Positions 1 to 11,730 of a stretch of 64,000 nt of DNA are shown here, in pieces. Source of the stretch: Spinacia oleracea (lineage: Eukaryota; Streptophyta; Magnoliopsida; Caryophyllales; Amaranthaceae). Within the stretch, counting starts at the first letter, position 1. Each line of letters opens with the position of its first letter. The stretch spans positions 128,734,385-128,798,384 of the forward strand of contig NC_079487.1 in assembly GCF_020520425.1 (NCBI RefSeq), in the 5' to 3' direction. The notes beneath the pieces are model-generated. The model did not search any database. It was not told the DNA's origin and saw only the letters and a list, made by a program, of their open reading frames with translations. A program made the position numbers and the translations under genes.

Positions 1-2057
<2,057 letters not shown>

Positions 2058-2340
2058 TGGGCATCCTCATAGCAACGAAGATTTTGTTGTACACTTTGCC
2101 ATAGATCTAGATCAGACTAACTAACCATATGTATATTGTGAATTTTGATAGTTGCCTATCATTTAGTTGGTTGTCATTTTAGTCTTGTTATATTGCTGAT
2201 TTTGATGTACCAGAAAAGTGAAATGAAAAGAGAGCATTTCGATTCAATAATGAATTATGCATATGTGAAATGTTATGTAGGTGTACAGATTGGTACTTGG
2301 TAGTGAATCTTAGGGTGCAATTGAATGCAAAACTTTTTAC
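2058..2340 (+). other. ELP3 3' untranslated/downstream region
   Basis: AT-rich sequence directly after the ELP3 stop, with no open frame of note. It contains candidate poly(A) signals such as aataatgaat near 2246. It ends where the Harbinger relic begins. Confidence 0.5.
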
Positions 2341-2343
2341 TTC

Positions 2344-2861
2344 TTAATCATGTTCTATTTGTACGCAATCGATACTACCAATCATTCCAGGAAATTCCCG
2401 CTCTTGGTTTTGATGAAGGATCTTCCGTAAGTTTTCATTCGTTTGACTCCTTAAATATTCAGTTTTAAAGTGCGCGATTACCACACTAATAAAAGTAATA
2501 GCGAGTGTCTTCCTGTTGATTGGCATGTAGGTATTTGCCATCTGAATCTAAGTGGTATGATAACATTTTTATAGCCGCCGTGCACTTTTGTAAACCGGAT
2601 AGAGCTAACCTTCCGGTAGCATTCGTCATTTGCCGGAAGAAAACAACATATGCCACCGAGGTGTCCATGATACGACAAAAAAGAAGTCTAGTCATTAGAA
2701 ACCTCCGTCGAAACATGTCATCATTTGTACACCGGAGTAAGATCAAAGTAATCTTTTTACAAGCGGTGAACGCCTTCTTCTCGATCTCGATCTTGCGGGA
2801 TGATAATGTTGTTGTTGTTGACTTGTTGTCCCTGTTTTATAAACTCTTAGATCTCTTCTAG
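2344..2861 (-). pseudogene. PIF/Harbinger-type transposase relic (DDE_Tnp4 family)
   Basis: Two overlapping minus-strand frames give pieces of one protein. The upstream piece (about 2486-2746) has the pattern DDMFRRRFLMTRLLFCRIMD, then NATGRLALSGLQKCTAAIKML. The downstream piece (2344-2541) has AHFKTEYLRSQTNENLRKIL and EFPGMIGSIDCVQIEHD. This order is characteristic of plant PIF/Harbinger nucleases; the last motif lies around the first catalytic Asp (the D of GSIDC). The pieces sit in different frames, so at least one frameshift separates them, and the rest of the DDE domain is missing. It is a dead fragment between ELP3 and HEMW. Tourist-like elements elsewhere in the window belong to the same superfamily, but this copy could not mobilise them. 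Confidence 0.85.
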
Positions 2862-3424
2862 GTGGTGGGGGTAATAGCATGTTTGGAAGTGATTAAGCGC
2901 GAAAGTATCAACCATTTGGTCATTTTTTCTACTAATGTTCATCAGAATGAGGGGTTGAGCTATAACTTTTTTTGAAACAACGAGTTTTTTCAATTAATTG
3001 GTGAGGAAAGAAATGTGATGTGGTGGAAAAAGAAGCACAAATGTATGGTTATATACCTAGTGTGAACCATCAATATTGATTTATTGTTCTTGCATTAGAT
3101 GTCAAACATTATTGTAGGAGGTATGCAAATGTTAAGATGTCATGTCAGATAGTATATGATTTTGACAATACACAAAAAACATAAAGAAATCGGATAAACC
3201 GATAAAGCATACAAGTTCACTGAATCCATATTTAATTATTGACTAAAATATTGCTAATCACTTGAAAAATATGTTATAGAATTGCAATAATTGAAAAACC
3301 ATCTTAAGGCTTGCATATTAACTAGAATAACTATAAGAGGTTGAACATCTCCTCCCAAAATAACTGCTTTGAGACCGTTGCTTCTCCCTCCAAAAATCGC
3401 CTGGTCTCAACAAAGAGTTAAACC
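2862..3424 (+). other. Intergenic region and presumed promoter of the HemW-like gene
   Basis: AT-rich sequence with no coding signal, upstream of the ATG at 3425. No clear TATA box was picked out. A short inverted pair (tgagaccg near 3370 and ggtctcaac near 3403) lies just before the start codon. Confidence 0.4.
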
Positions 3425-4938
3425 ATGCTCAGAACAACTCTTTCACCCTTCATATCTACTCTTCAATTGAAATTCAAAGCCCCCAAATTTTCCATAACCG
3501 TAAGAAATGTTCATACACAATGCACACCAACTGTTCGACAAAATACCCCAACGAATCCAACTCCTCTGTTTCAACTTCCTCCAACCTCAGCCTACATCCA
3601 CCTTCCTTTCTGTAGGAAACGTTGTCATTACTGCGATTTCCCTATCGTCGCTCTAGGATCATCCATGAATCAATCCCACGACGATGACCCTCGAATCGTA
3701 GATTACATAGAGTTGATATGCAGGGAAATTAAGGCTACAAGATCAGATTTTGATCAATGCCCACCTCTTGAAACTGTGTTCTTTGGAGGGGGTACTCCTT
3801 CTTTAGTCCCACCAAGGCTTGTTTCTTTGGTTCTTGATACACTAAAATCAAAATTTGGGGTGTGTTTGAATGCTGAGATAAGTATGGAAATGGATCCTGG
3901 TACTTTCACCACTGATAAACTGAAGGGCTTCATGGGGTTGGGTGTGAATAGAGTGTCTCTTGGTGTGCAGGCATTTCAAGAGGAGTTGTTAAAGTCTTGT
4001 GGGAGAGCTCATGGTCTTAAGGAGGTTTTCGAGGCAATCGAGATTGTCAAATCATGTCAAGTTGAAAATTGGAGCATGGACTTGATATCTTCCCTCCCTC
4101 ACCAGACACCAAACATGTGGACTGAAAGTTTGCAGCTCACAGTTGATGCAAATCCCAACCATGTATCTGTGTATGATTTGCAAGTCGAGAAAGATACTAA
4201 ATTTGCAGTATTGTAAGTTACTGTTTATGCTTTTTCCATATGGTTGTTTGTTTCTGAAATGTCATGTATGATGAATGAATGAAGCTGAAAATGGCTATAT
4301 ATATATACAGGTATACACCAGGAGAGTTGCCTTTACCATCTGAATCCCAATCTGCAGACTTTTACAAAATGGCTTCAGAGACACTTACAGGCGCGGGATA
4401 TGATCATTATGAAATCAGTAGTTATTCAAAGAGTGGGTTTAAGTGTCAACACAATCTCACTTATTGGAAGAACAGGTCATACTATGCCTTTGGTCTTGGT
4501 TCTGCAAGTTACCTCAATGGTTTGCGATTTTCAAGACCGAGGAGGATGAGAGACTATAAAACTTATGTGGCAAACTTGGAAAATGGGTTGGTACTCAATC
4601 AAGAGAAGGTTAATGTTGATACTAAAGATAGAGCTTTGGATGTTGTGATGTTATCACTCAGAACTGCAACAGGTTTAGATATCAAGTCATTTATACAAGA
4701 TTTTGGTGCCTCACTTGCGGTTTCTCTTTGCCAAGCTTATAAACCTTATGTAGAAAGTGGGCATGTCTTGTGCCTAGATGAAGAGAGGAAGATTATGCCG
4801 GCGTTTGAAGTTAACTCATTGTTTATCGAGGAAGACAAGTTAGAAGAAAAGGTTGCATTCATCCGGCTAAGTGATCCTGAGGGTTTTCTTCTTTCCAATG
4901 AGTTGATATCAACTGCATTTGGGGTTATTTCCCCATGA
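3425..4938 (+). CDS. HEMW: HemW-like radical SAM protein (heme chaperone family), organellar
   Basis: Two exons, 3425-4212 and 4311-4938, join in phase 2 (AVL then YTPGE) to give 471 aa. HemW proteins resemble oxygen-independent coproporphyrinogen oxidase HemN but act as heme-binding chaperones. The cluster motif is C63-x3-C67-x2-C70 followed by Asp-Phe. HemN has a fourth Cys in this motif and HemW lacks it, which favours HemW. FFGGGTPSLVP and the C-terminal HNLTYWKNRSYYAFGLGSAS are family motifs. The first ~45 residues are rich in Ser/Thr and basic residues with no acids, as in a mitochondrial or plastid transit peptide. The ATG at 3425 is the first in the frame and keeps that leader. The frame is intact. 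Older annotations would call this oxygen-independent coproporphyrinogen-III oxidase-like. Confidence 0.93.
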
Positions 4939-6072
4939 AGGGAGAATTTTCTTTAATTTTCTACTTGCATGTCAAATTGGATTATTAGGCTAAATTAATC
5001 TAAATTTTGTATTAACTATAGAAGAGAATTATCGAACTTTCTATCTAATACTTGTATAATGTACTAAACACAGTGCAATGTTGTTAAACTGACTCTTGAT
5101 GCCCTTGTTCTCTCTGTCCACTGTTTAAGGTAAGCTAAAACACTTTCAAGGAGGTTGCAGGCAGTCTTCTTGCCCCTATTGGCCCTATGCATTTCGTAAA
5201 CTCGAAGAAAATGACACATTTCTCGTACATTATATTAGATTCAGGTTTGGCAACCATCTTCCTAGACTTGGAATTGGAGCTTTTAAATGGAGGCAAGGAA
5301 TCCATGCACAACGCTTTCCCTAGGGTTTTAAGGGCTTGAATCTATCAACTACAGCCGTTTGAGATGATTTATCAAAGAAATCGATGTTAATGGATATTTT
5401 TCAAAGATTTTATCCAATACATCAACTGTTGTCTCATTTCAGAACTATATTCAGGAACAAATGTGTTACAATCATTTATGTTTATTTGCTTGTATTCACT
5501 TCTGCAATGTCCAGTTAAAAAAGATGAACAGAAACATAGCTGAATGACAATCTACAGTCTAATCCAAGTATAAAATTCAATACAATGGTCACTGCTAACT
5601 TGAACATGGAACGTAAATTCAGAATCGACCTACAACAAAAATAAAATGCTAGTATTTGATGCTCCATGAAACGTTGAAGCAAGTCGGTGGTTAGAACTTG
5701 CTGGGTGCTTTGGACAATGCCAGACAATAAGCTGGTGTGCTGAAGTGCGTCCTCAAAAAGTTAGCGTTCTGTAAATCTTCTGCAATTCTTAGGTGACCCT
5801 CGAATCCTCGATCCTCTTTAATCAATAAGCCACCCAGTAACATATTCAGTTTCTCAAGGAAGAGAAACAACGAATATGTCAGCTGCACCAGCTTCGAAAT
5901 CCAAGAGCATGAACCAGTGTCTACTATGTATCAGTTTGTTATCGCAATTTCCTAGATTAAATGAAGCAGAATGAAATGCGTGAGTTTTACCAACCAAGCT
6001 TAATAGGGGGAGTGGGGGGGGGGGGGGGGGGGGGGGGGAGTTGGTTAGAATGTTCTAACATTTTTTTACTGA
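4939..6072. other. Convergent 3' regions of the HemW-like gene and the zinc-finger gene
   Basis: The HemW-like gene (+) and the zinc-finger gene (-) converge here. A pure G tract of 25 bases lies at 6014-6038. A 65-codon minus-strand frame at 5691-5888 reads like protein (GGLLIKEDRGFEGHLRIAED) and follows a possible acceptor, but I recognise no family and no linked exon. It most likely lies in the 3' UTR of the minus-strand gene. Confidence 0.4.
6014..6038 (+). repeat. Poly(G) tract, 25 bases
   Basis: Uninterrupted run of 25 G on the plus strand in the 3' flank of the minus-strand zinc-finger gene. In the transcript it would be a C run. Confidence 0.9.
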
Positions 6073-9000
6073 TCACATAGGTTTTGCTTTGCGGCCCAGT
6101 CTTGAGATTCTCTTAAGCTCTTGGGTATCCTTTCGTGTTTCACTGAAATACAGAAAAAACATCATCACAGTTCTAATTGAAAACATTGCAGAAGAGGAAA
6201 CATCTTGGTTATATTAACTTATTAAATACCTCTGGTGCAAACACACCAAAACGTAGAAAAGGGGAAGTAGCATTAATGTCAATACTGAAGCGGCAAAGTA
6301 AAGCACACTTGTTTCCTTCTGTACAGGTGAAAAACAAAACAATCAAATATTAAAAAAAAGTTGGTTCGGTCAGATTACAGATTAGTTCTCAGTAATGACG
6401 AGAAATCAAAAGTCAAAACTCTACTATGGAGTACAAAGTTTGGCTCGGTTCTTTCACCTCTTGTTTGTAGCCCAAATACTATTCAATTTTGTTCAGAAAA
6501 GTATTTCACCAGTCAACAAGTGCTCCATAGATTATTTTTACTAAGTATCAACCATACCCTCAAGTCCTCAATAGTGTTTTAATAAAATAAAATAAAATGA
6601 AAAAATACTTCGTACTCAATAGTGACTGACATGTATTGTATTTGTATCAGATTTTCCTAGAAGTATGTCAGATTGAAAAGTCATTAAAACCATATCAGCA
6701 TGCTCTTGCAATACCAGAGAGGAGAGGGTACAAAGATAAAGAAATAAGCCAGTTTCCTAGTTACTATTCGCAAGGATAGAACTTCATTAGTTATTAGAAA
6801 TATTAGCTGACCAGTAAGAACAAGATCTTACCCTTCCTCCTTTTGAGAATGGTTTTATTCCTCCTGTGCATGTGTGAGCATAACAGAATTGTTGCAAAAA
6901 TAACTCTGTCACGAAATGTAAAAAATTCAAGAATGAAAATCCAAGGCAATGAGTAGTGCGTTGAGTAAATAAAATAATAAAATTCCTGGTTTCAGCCATA
7001 AAATCCTTATCACACTCCTATCTCACCCCTCCACAACCTCCACCCTTCTCAAAATATAAAAGAAGAGGGACAAAAGAAAATTAATGCAAAAGAACAACAA
7101 ATAAATCTTGGTATGAGACAACAATACCATGAAGACGGCTTGCGGATGGTCCTTGACTAACAGGAAAGCAGGCATCAGCTAGACTCTGCACGTAATGTCC
7201 CAAGTATTAAAACAAAAGCAGCCAATGAAAAGTTATTAACAGTGTGTTCGGATGAGGGATTTGGAGGGAAGAAGAGGAGAGGGAGAGTGAGGGGTCCATA
7301 TTCTTTTCTTGGATATGGATGGGAAAGGGAAGAAAAGGGAATTGCAAATATCAAATTTCCTTCCTCTTGTGATAGGTTCAATTCTTTCAATGCTGAAAGA
7401 TTTGGAAGGAAACTGCAAGTTCATTTCCTCCCTTCTCTTCCCCTTTCCCTTCCCCTTCCCCTTCCCCTTCCCCTTCCCCTTCCCCTTTCCCTTCGTCTTC
7501 CTTCTGTAATTGCTACCCAAACACACTGTGAGGCTCAAACATCTCAAAAGTAACCTCACACAAGTGGCGATTCCTTGCAGCTGCTGCAGGATTGCACTTA
7601 GCTCTAGGTGATTTTGAACCCAGAACATGATCACAATGCAATGCACCACATAAATCTGCCAAGCACTTGCTTCCAGTCTGCAGTAGAAACATAATATGCA
7701 ATGCATAAGCCCTCTTTGCAAGTGACAGAACACCAATGTAGTGAACACTTAATTAGAATTTAATGTAAAGGGAAAAAAATGAACTTTTGAGACTGCAAAT
7801 TTGAAACCTAAATTCAACATTTATTCTTCACTATCTAGCTGAATTGTGGCCAACTCTTTTGTGTAAAAAGAAGGTTGTATTGGTCCATTGGAAGTCCAAG
7901 TTATGAGATACATGAGGTATCTGTCCTTTATAAAGAATAATGCAAAGCACAACCACTGTGTTTTGGGGCTGTCCTGAAAAAAATGTGCCTCCCCCAAATA
8001 GCAAACTACCCTCTGAGTCATCATACCCTAACTAAACTCATTCCATTGTATTCAATCAATATCTACTCATAACTACACAGTCACAACTCACAAAGCCATA
8101 GTATTTTTTAAACAAGTAGGACTTTCCTCCATGTTTCACCAAGTCAAAGATGACAATTGATGCAATGAAAATGAGGATTTACAGTTCTCAAGCACCACAA
8201 TAAGAAAATCCACATAAATAGGGACCGAAAAGGAGTTCAAGCTTACAAAATTCAGAAGATTGTAATGTCTGCTGTCAAAATGCCGGTCAATGAATTCTTC
8301 TGATAAGAAGCTTTTCTTACAATATCCACATTGCCATTCGTTTACATCCTCTTTAATCTTGTGATTCTCCTGATCTCTAAAGAGATCATTGTCTGGATGG
8401 AGTCTACAATTCCTCGAAATTTCGTACCTTTCCCGCTCCACAAAATGCATCAAATACTGTCAAATATTAAGTTTGGAATAACATCAATAAAAATTCCAGC
8501 TACACAACAAGCAGCTTATATCTAATAACAACAATGCATTCCAACAAGCTACCTTTTCGACAATTTCCCACGCCGCCCTGCTTCTTTCCCTGGAGCAGTG
8601 TACCTCATGAATGTGTTCGTGTTCTTTTTTTAAATCTCTGAACATCAAAGCAGTGAAGTAATAGGAAAAAAATCAACTTTTACAGATACAAAAAAATCCA
8701 CATGATAGACAGCAGATTATCTCATATGTGTAACAAAATTCCAATTGCAAAACTTGAAAAATACAGAATTTTACCTAGATTCAGCATTTTCGCCCAAACC
8801 CTGATGACAAAATGACAATAGTGTCATCACTAATTTATGAAATTTGTGAACATAATAACAAATTGCAAAAAAAAAACACGGGCGTCTCAAATTAGACAGT
8901 TCCCACAAATAATATTTGATTAATATCGAGTATAGGGTATAATTTTCTGAATTATGTCAATGATTATCAAACGTTCAGCAAATTACTCAAGAAATTAAAA

Positions 9001-9247
9001 CATACCCATTAAGCTCAATCAACTACTTTCTTGATTTCAATCCATAATTTCCCCAAAATTAATTATTAAAATTAGACCTCTGAAATGGAATTACAAAAGA
9101 AAATTCAAACGAAGAAAATTTCAGAACCTGATCTTGATGATGGAGAGGTTCAGCAGCAGAAATTCCAAGTATTGATGAATTTGTGAGCATAACAAAAAGT
9201 AAGAAGCAAGTAAATCCAATTGATTTCTTGCTTCTGATTGTCACCAT
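6073..9247 (-). CDS. Small membrane protein with signal peptide, one C2H2 finger and C-terminal transmembrane helix
   Basis: Nine exons (minus): 9247-9128, 8800-8775, 8637-8553, 8456-8247, 7677-7555, 7185-7128, 6905-6832, 6318-6230 and 6142-6073. All have GT-AG junctions with matching phases and give 284 aa. Residues 1-31 form a signal peptide (SIGFTCFLLFVMLTNSSILG). A classic C-x2-C-x12-H-x4-H finger lies at about 120-141 (QCGYCKKSFLSEEFIDRH). Several further Cys-rich stretches follow (CLADLCGALHCDHV; FCYAHTC). One transmembrane helix lies at about 236-259, then a basic tail ending GRKAKPM. The layout suggests a secretory-pathway type I protein with the finger in the lumen, so a structural or metal role is more likely than DNA binding; that is inference. 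I recall similar uncharacterised proteins in other plants but know no function. Exon 2 is only 26 nt. Confidence 0.85.
7240..7529. mobile_element. MITE-like inverted-repeat element in an intron
   Basis: Ends are cagtgtgttcgg at 7240 and ccaaacacactg near 7517-7529, an inverted pair. The interior is purine-rich on the left and pyrimidine-rich on the right, so the strand can fold back. It contains a (CCCCTT)n run at about 7438-7490. It lies in the intron between exons 5 and 6 of the minus-strand zinc-finger gene, 25 nt from the donor at 7554. Superfamily not assigned. Confidence 0.6.
7438..7490 (+). repeat. (CCCCTT)n microsatellite
   Basis: About eight tandem copies of ccccttc/cccctt on the plus strand inside the intronic MITE-like element. 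It creates spurious proline/leucine and glycine/lysine open frames on the two strands. Confidence 0.85.
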
Positions 9248-10053
9248 CGCTAACTTTTTTCTGGTGTTTGGAGCTTATACTGGAGTTGAAGAGATCCTTT
9301 GTGACAGTAATTTAAACGGGTTGAAGACGCTGTAGTTCGGACTTTCAGGTGTGGGTGTGGGTGTGGGTGTGGGTGTGGGTGTGTGGCTTAACTGTTCGTT
9401 CAGTTGGTTCGGGCGAGATTTGGCGGTTATACACTTATACTTAGGATATGGGTCAGATGGTTCAGGCTGGATGATGTTCGGTTTGTTTTGTGATAAATAA
9501 TTAAATATGCGGTTTTTATTGTCAATAAGCTCATTATGAGTATTAAGGAGTATTGCGAAGGGGAACCTAAGTTCTTTTTTCTTACCTTTATATAAAAAAA
9601 AAGTATTAAGGAGTATTATTAAGGCATACTCCGTATTTGAGTGTCGAGACAATTTGGTTTGACTCAAGTAATTTCGAGTAGGTCCGTACCATTTGGTACT
9701 TTGAATCGGATAATCAAGTTCGAGTAATTTTTTTCAGCTCTAGTTTATTGCCTATATGTTACTCAGGGTACATGTCAGATAGTCTAGGTTGGGTCATTGG
9801 GTGATGTTCGATTTGATTTAAAATAAGGTTATAAGCTATTTTACTATCAATAAGCTCATTACAATAAAAATAATAATAAAAGAAAAGATGATTATTATTA
9901 GCCACCTTGAGTGTTGAGCCAAATTGGTTAGTAAAGTTCGGGTTAGGTCTGGTACTTTAGAACATATAATCAGGTTTGAGTTAGTGTTTCTAACTTTAGT
10001 TTTATTGTCCATATATATGTTAACTAAGCGGTTAGTCAATCGAAAGTATATTA
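9248..10053. other. Intergenic region upstream of the zinc-finger gene
   Basis: AT-rich DNA with no gene. A ggtgtg/ggtgtggg minisatellite lies at about 9348-9382, roughly 100 bp upstream of the minus-strand ATG and thus in its promoter or 5' UTR. Two loosely similar segments (9480-9560 and 9810-9900, sharing ttgtcaataagctcatta-like sequence) suggest an old local duplication. Confidence 0.5.
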
Positions 10054-11061
10054 TGTTAAATTTCAGAGAAATGTGAAATGGGTCTGTGCAACCCAATAAG
10101 GAAGATGAGAGTTTGGTATATTATAAGTCCAATAGAGGTTTCATACTAAACACAATTGGCAATAGTAGGGAGCGACTTCACAAGCTTATAAGGTGGTATT
10201 TGCTCTTTTTTTTTCTCCAACGTGGGACAACTCACATGTGTACAACATAGATTTCAACACTCCCCCTCATGTACATGTGAGTGTCCTTAGAATTTAGAGC
10301 ACACCAGAAGGTATTACAGCTCTCATTGGGATTGAACATCCAATAGAGGTCCCTTAACTAGTGGCTTAGAAATGCTCAGTTACGAAAGGCCCAACAAACA
10401 TGGCTCTGACACCATATTAAACTCACCGAGCCTAACACAAGCCCGAATATGAGAAGTGATTGACTGCATATAAGTTTGACGGAGCTCCATCCTAAAACCA
10501 ATTGGTGATAGGTGGAGTAGCCCACCAATCTTATATGTTAGTCAATATCTCTCTATTTTTTCCATGTGGGACAATTAGTTCCAACTCACATGTAGGTTAA
10601 TCTTATTAACACTCCCCATCACATGTGAGCCCATATATTTCTCTTGCAATTTGGAAAAGTCATCACTTCCTTAGTCTTCTTTAGTATTCCAACTTGAGGT
10701 TAAATGCCCCTATCCGGAGCAATCAATTCTGTTGGGCTTATTGCTCCAAACATATCTTCAAATCCTCTCCATCTTGCATTTTTCAATTCACTAGGCCCTC
10801 CCTTCTTGGGTGTTAATAATGGGTGAGAAACCTCACTCTGATACCATGTTAAATATCAGAGAAATATGAAATGTGTTTGGGCAAACCAATAAGGAGGAAG
10901 AGAGTTCAGTCTATTTAAAATTCTAATGGAGGTTTCACACTAAAACCAATTGGCAATAGTGGGATTAATGGGAGTGAATACACAAGCTTATAAGATGGTA
11001 TTTGCTCTCCTTTTCCTCCAATGCTGGACAATTCACATGTGAACAATACAAGGTTTCAACA
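10054..11061 (-). mobile_element. Tandem TRIM: miniature LTR retrotransposon with three LTRs
   Basis: Three related LTR-like units lie in one orientation: 10054-10259 (206 bp), 10415-10611 (197 bp) and 10847-11061 (215 bp), separated by internal segments of about 155 and 235 bp. Read on the minus strand, each internal segment starts with a primer-binding site like the initiator-tRNA-Met 3' end. These are TGGTATCAGAG at 10846-10836 and TGGTGTCAGAGCC at 10414-10402. Each ends in a purine tract (gaggggga-type at about 10260-10268 and atggggag at about 10612-10619) followed by the next LTR. There is no coding capacity, as in TRIMs. The middle LTR starts TATT instead of TGTT and is the most diverged. 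I see no clear 5-bp target duplication. Confidence 0.8.
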
Positions 11062-11730
11062 TTTCACTAATTAAATCTACTATTACAATTGAGTGACGTT
11101 AAAGGTACTCCTATTTTTAATATTCATATTCGTCCACTACCCACCAAAGTCATGACCATACTGCCATACATGATCCAATATGGAGTAAAATCCGTGAAAT
11201 TGTACCCACCTATCATTCATAACGTTGGAATTGTTGTGCCATGATTAGGTGGCTCAAGGAGATTGACCAAGGCATCATCTTGATGATTTTTCGTTTTGTT
11301 TTGTCACGGTTTACTAGGTAAACTTCCTCAAGATTAAAATTGGAATGCAAACAAGATCGATATTTACAAATACAAAGTAATCTTTACGGAATATCATTTT
11401 ATCAAACCATATGCGGTCTATTATAAAATTTTGACACTTCAAATTTACCAACAGTATTAATTCGGAAAAAAGTAATTTTAAACTAAAATTAATTTGTGCA
11501 AACCAAAGTTGTTTTACTCCGTATTTATCAATTTTACTCTTTAAAACTATTTTTTAACATTTGGAATTGATTTTATTAATCATAGCAATTTAGCAAGGCC
11601 GCCGTCTAGCAAATAGCAATGCTACTAAAGTGAACTGCAACCCAAACCGTATTCCGACGCCCTGCTTTGCTCTTGTTTCAGCAACTCTCTCTCTGCCTCC
11701 GAAGAACAGCAAACAGAAGAAGAGCAAAAA
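11062..11730 (+). other. Intergenic region, promoter and 5' UTR of the kelch gene
   Basis: AT-rich up to about 11,580, then a shift to mixed composition with CT-rich stretches (ctctctctctgcctcc at about 11684) typical of plant 5' UTRs. The ATG is at 11731. No TATA box was assigned with confidence. Confidence 0.4.

Noticed and set aside
7236-7748. 170-codon minus-strand frame with a Gly-Lys repeat
   Set aside because: It crosses true exons of the zinc-finger gene in the wrong frame and translates the CCCCTT microsatellite.
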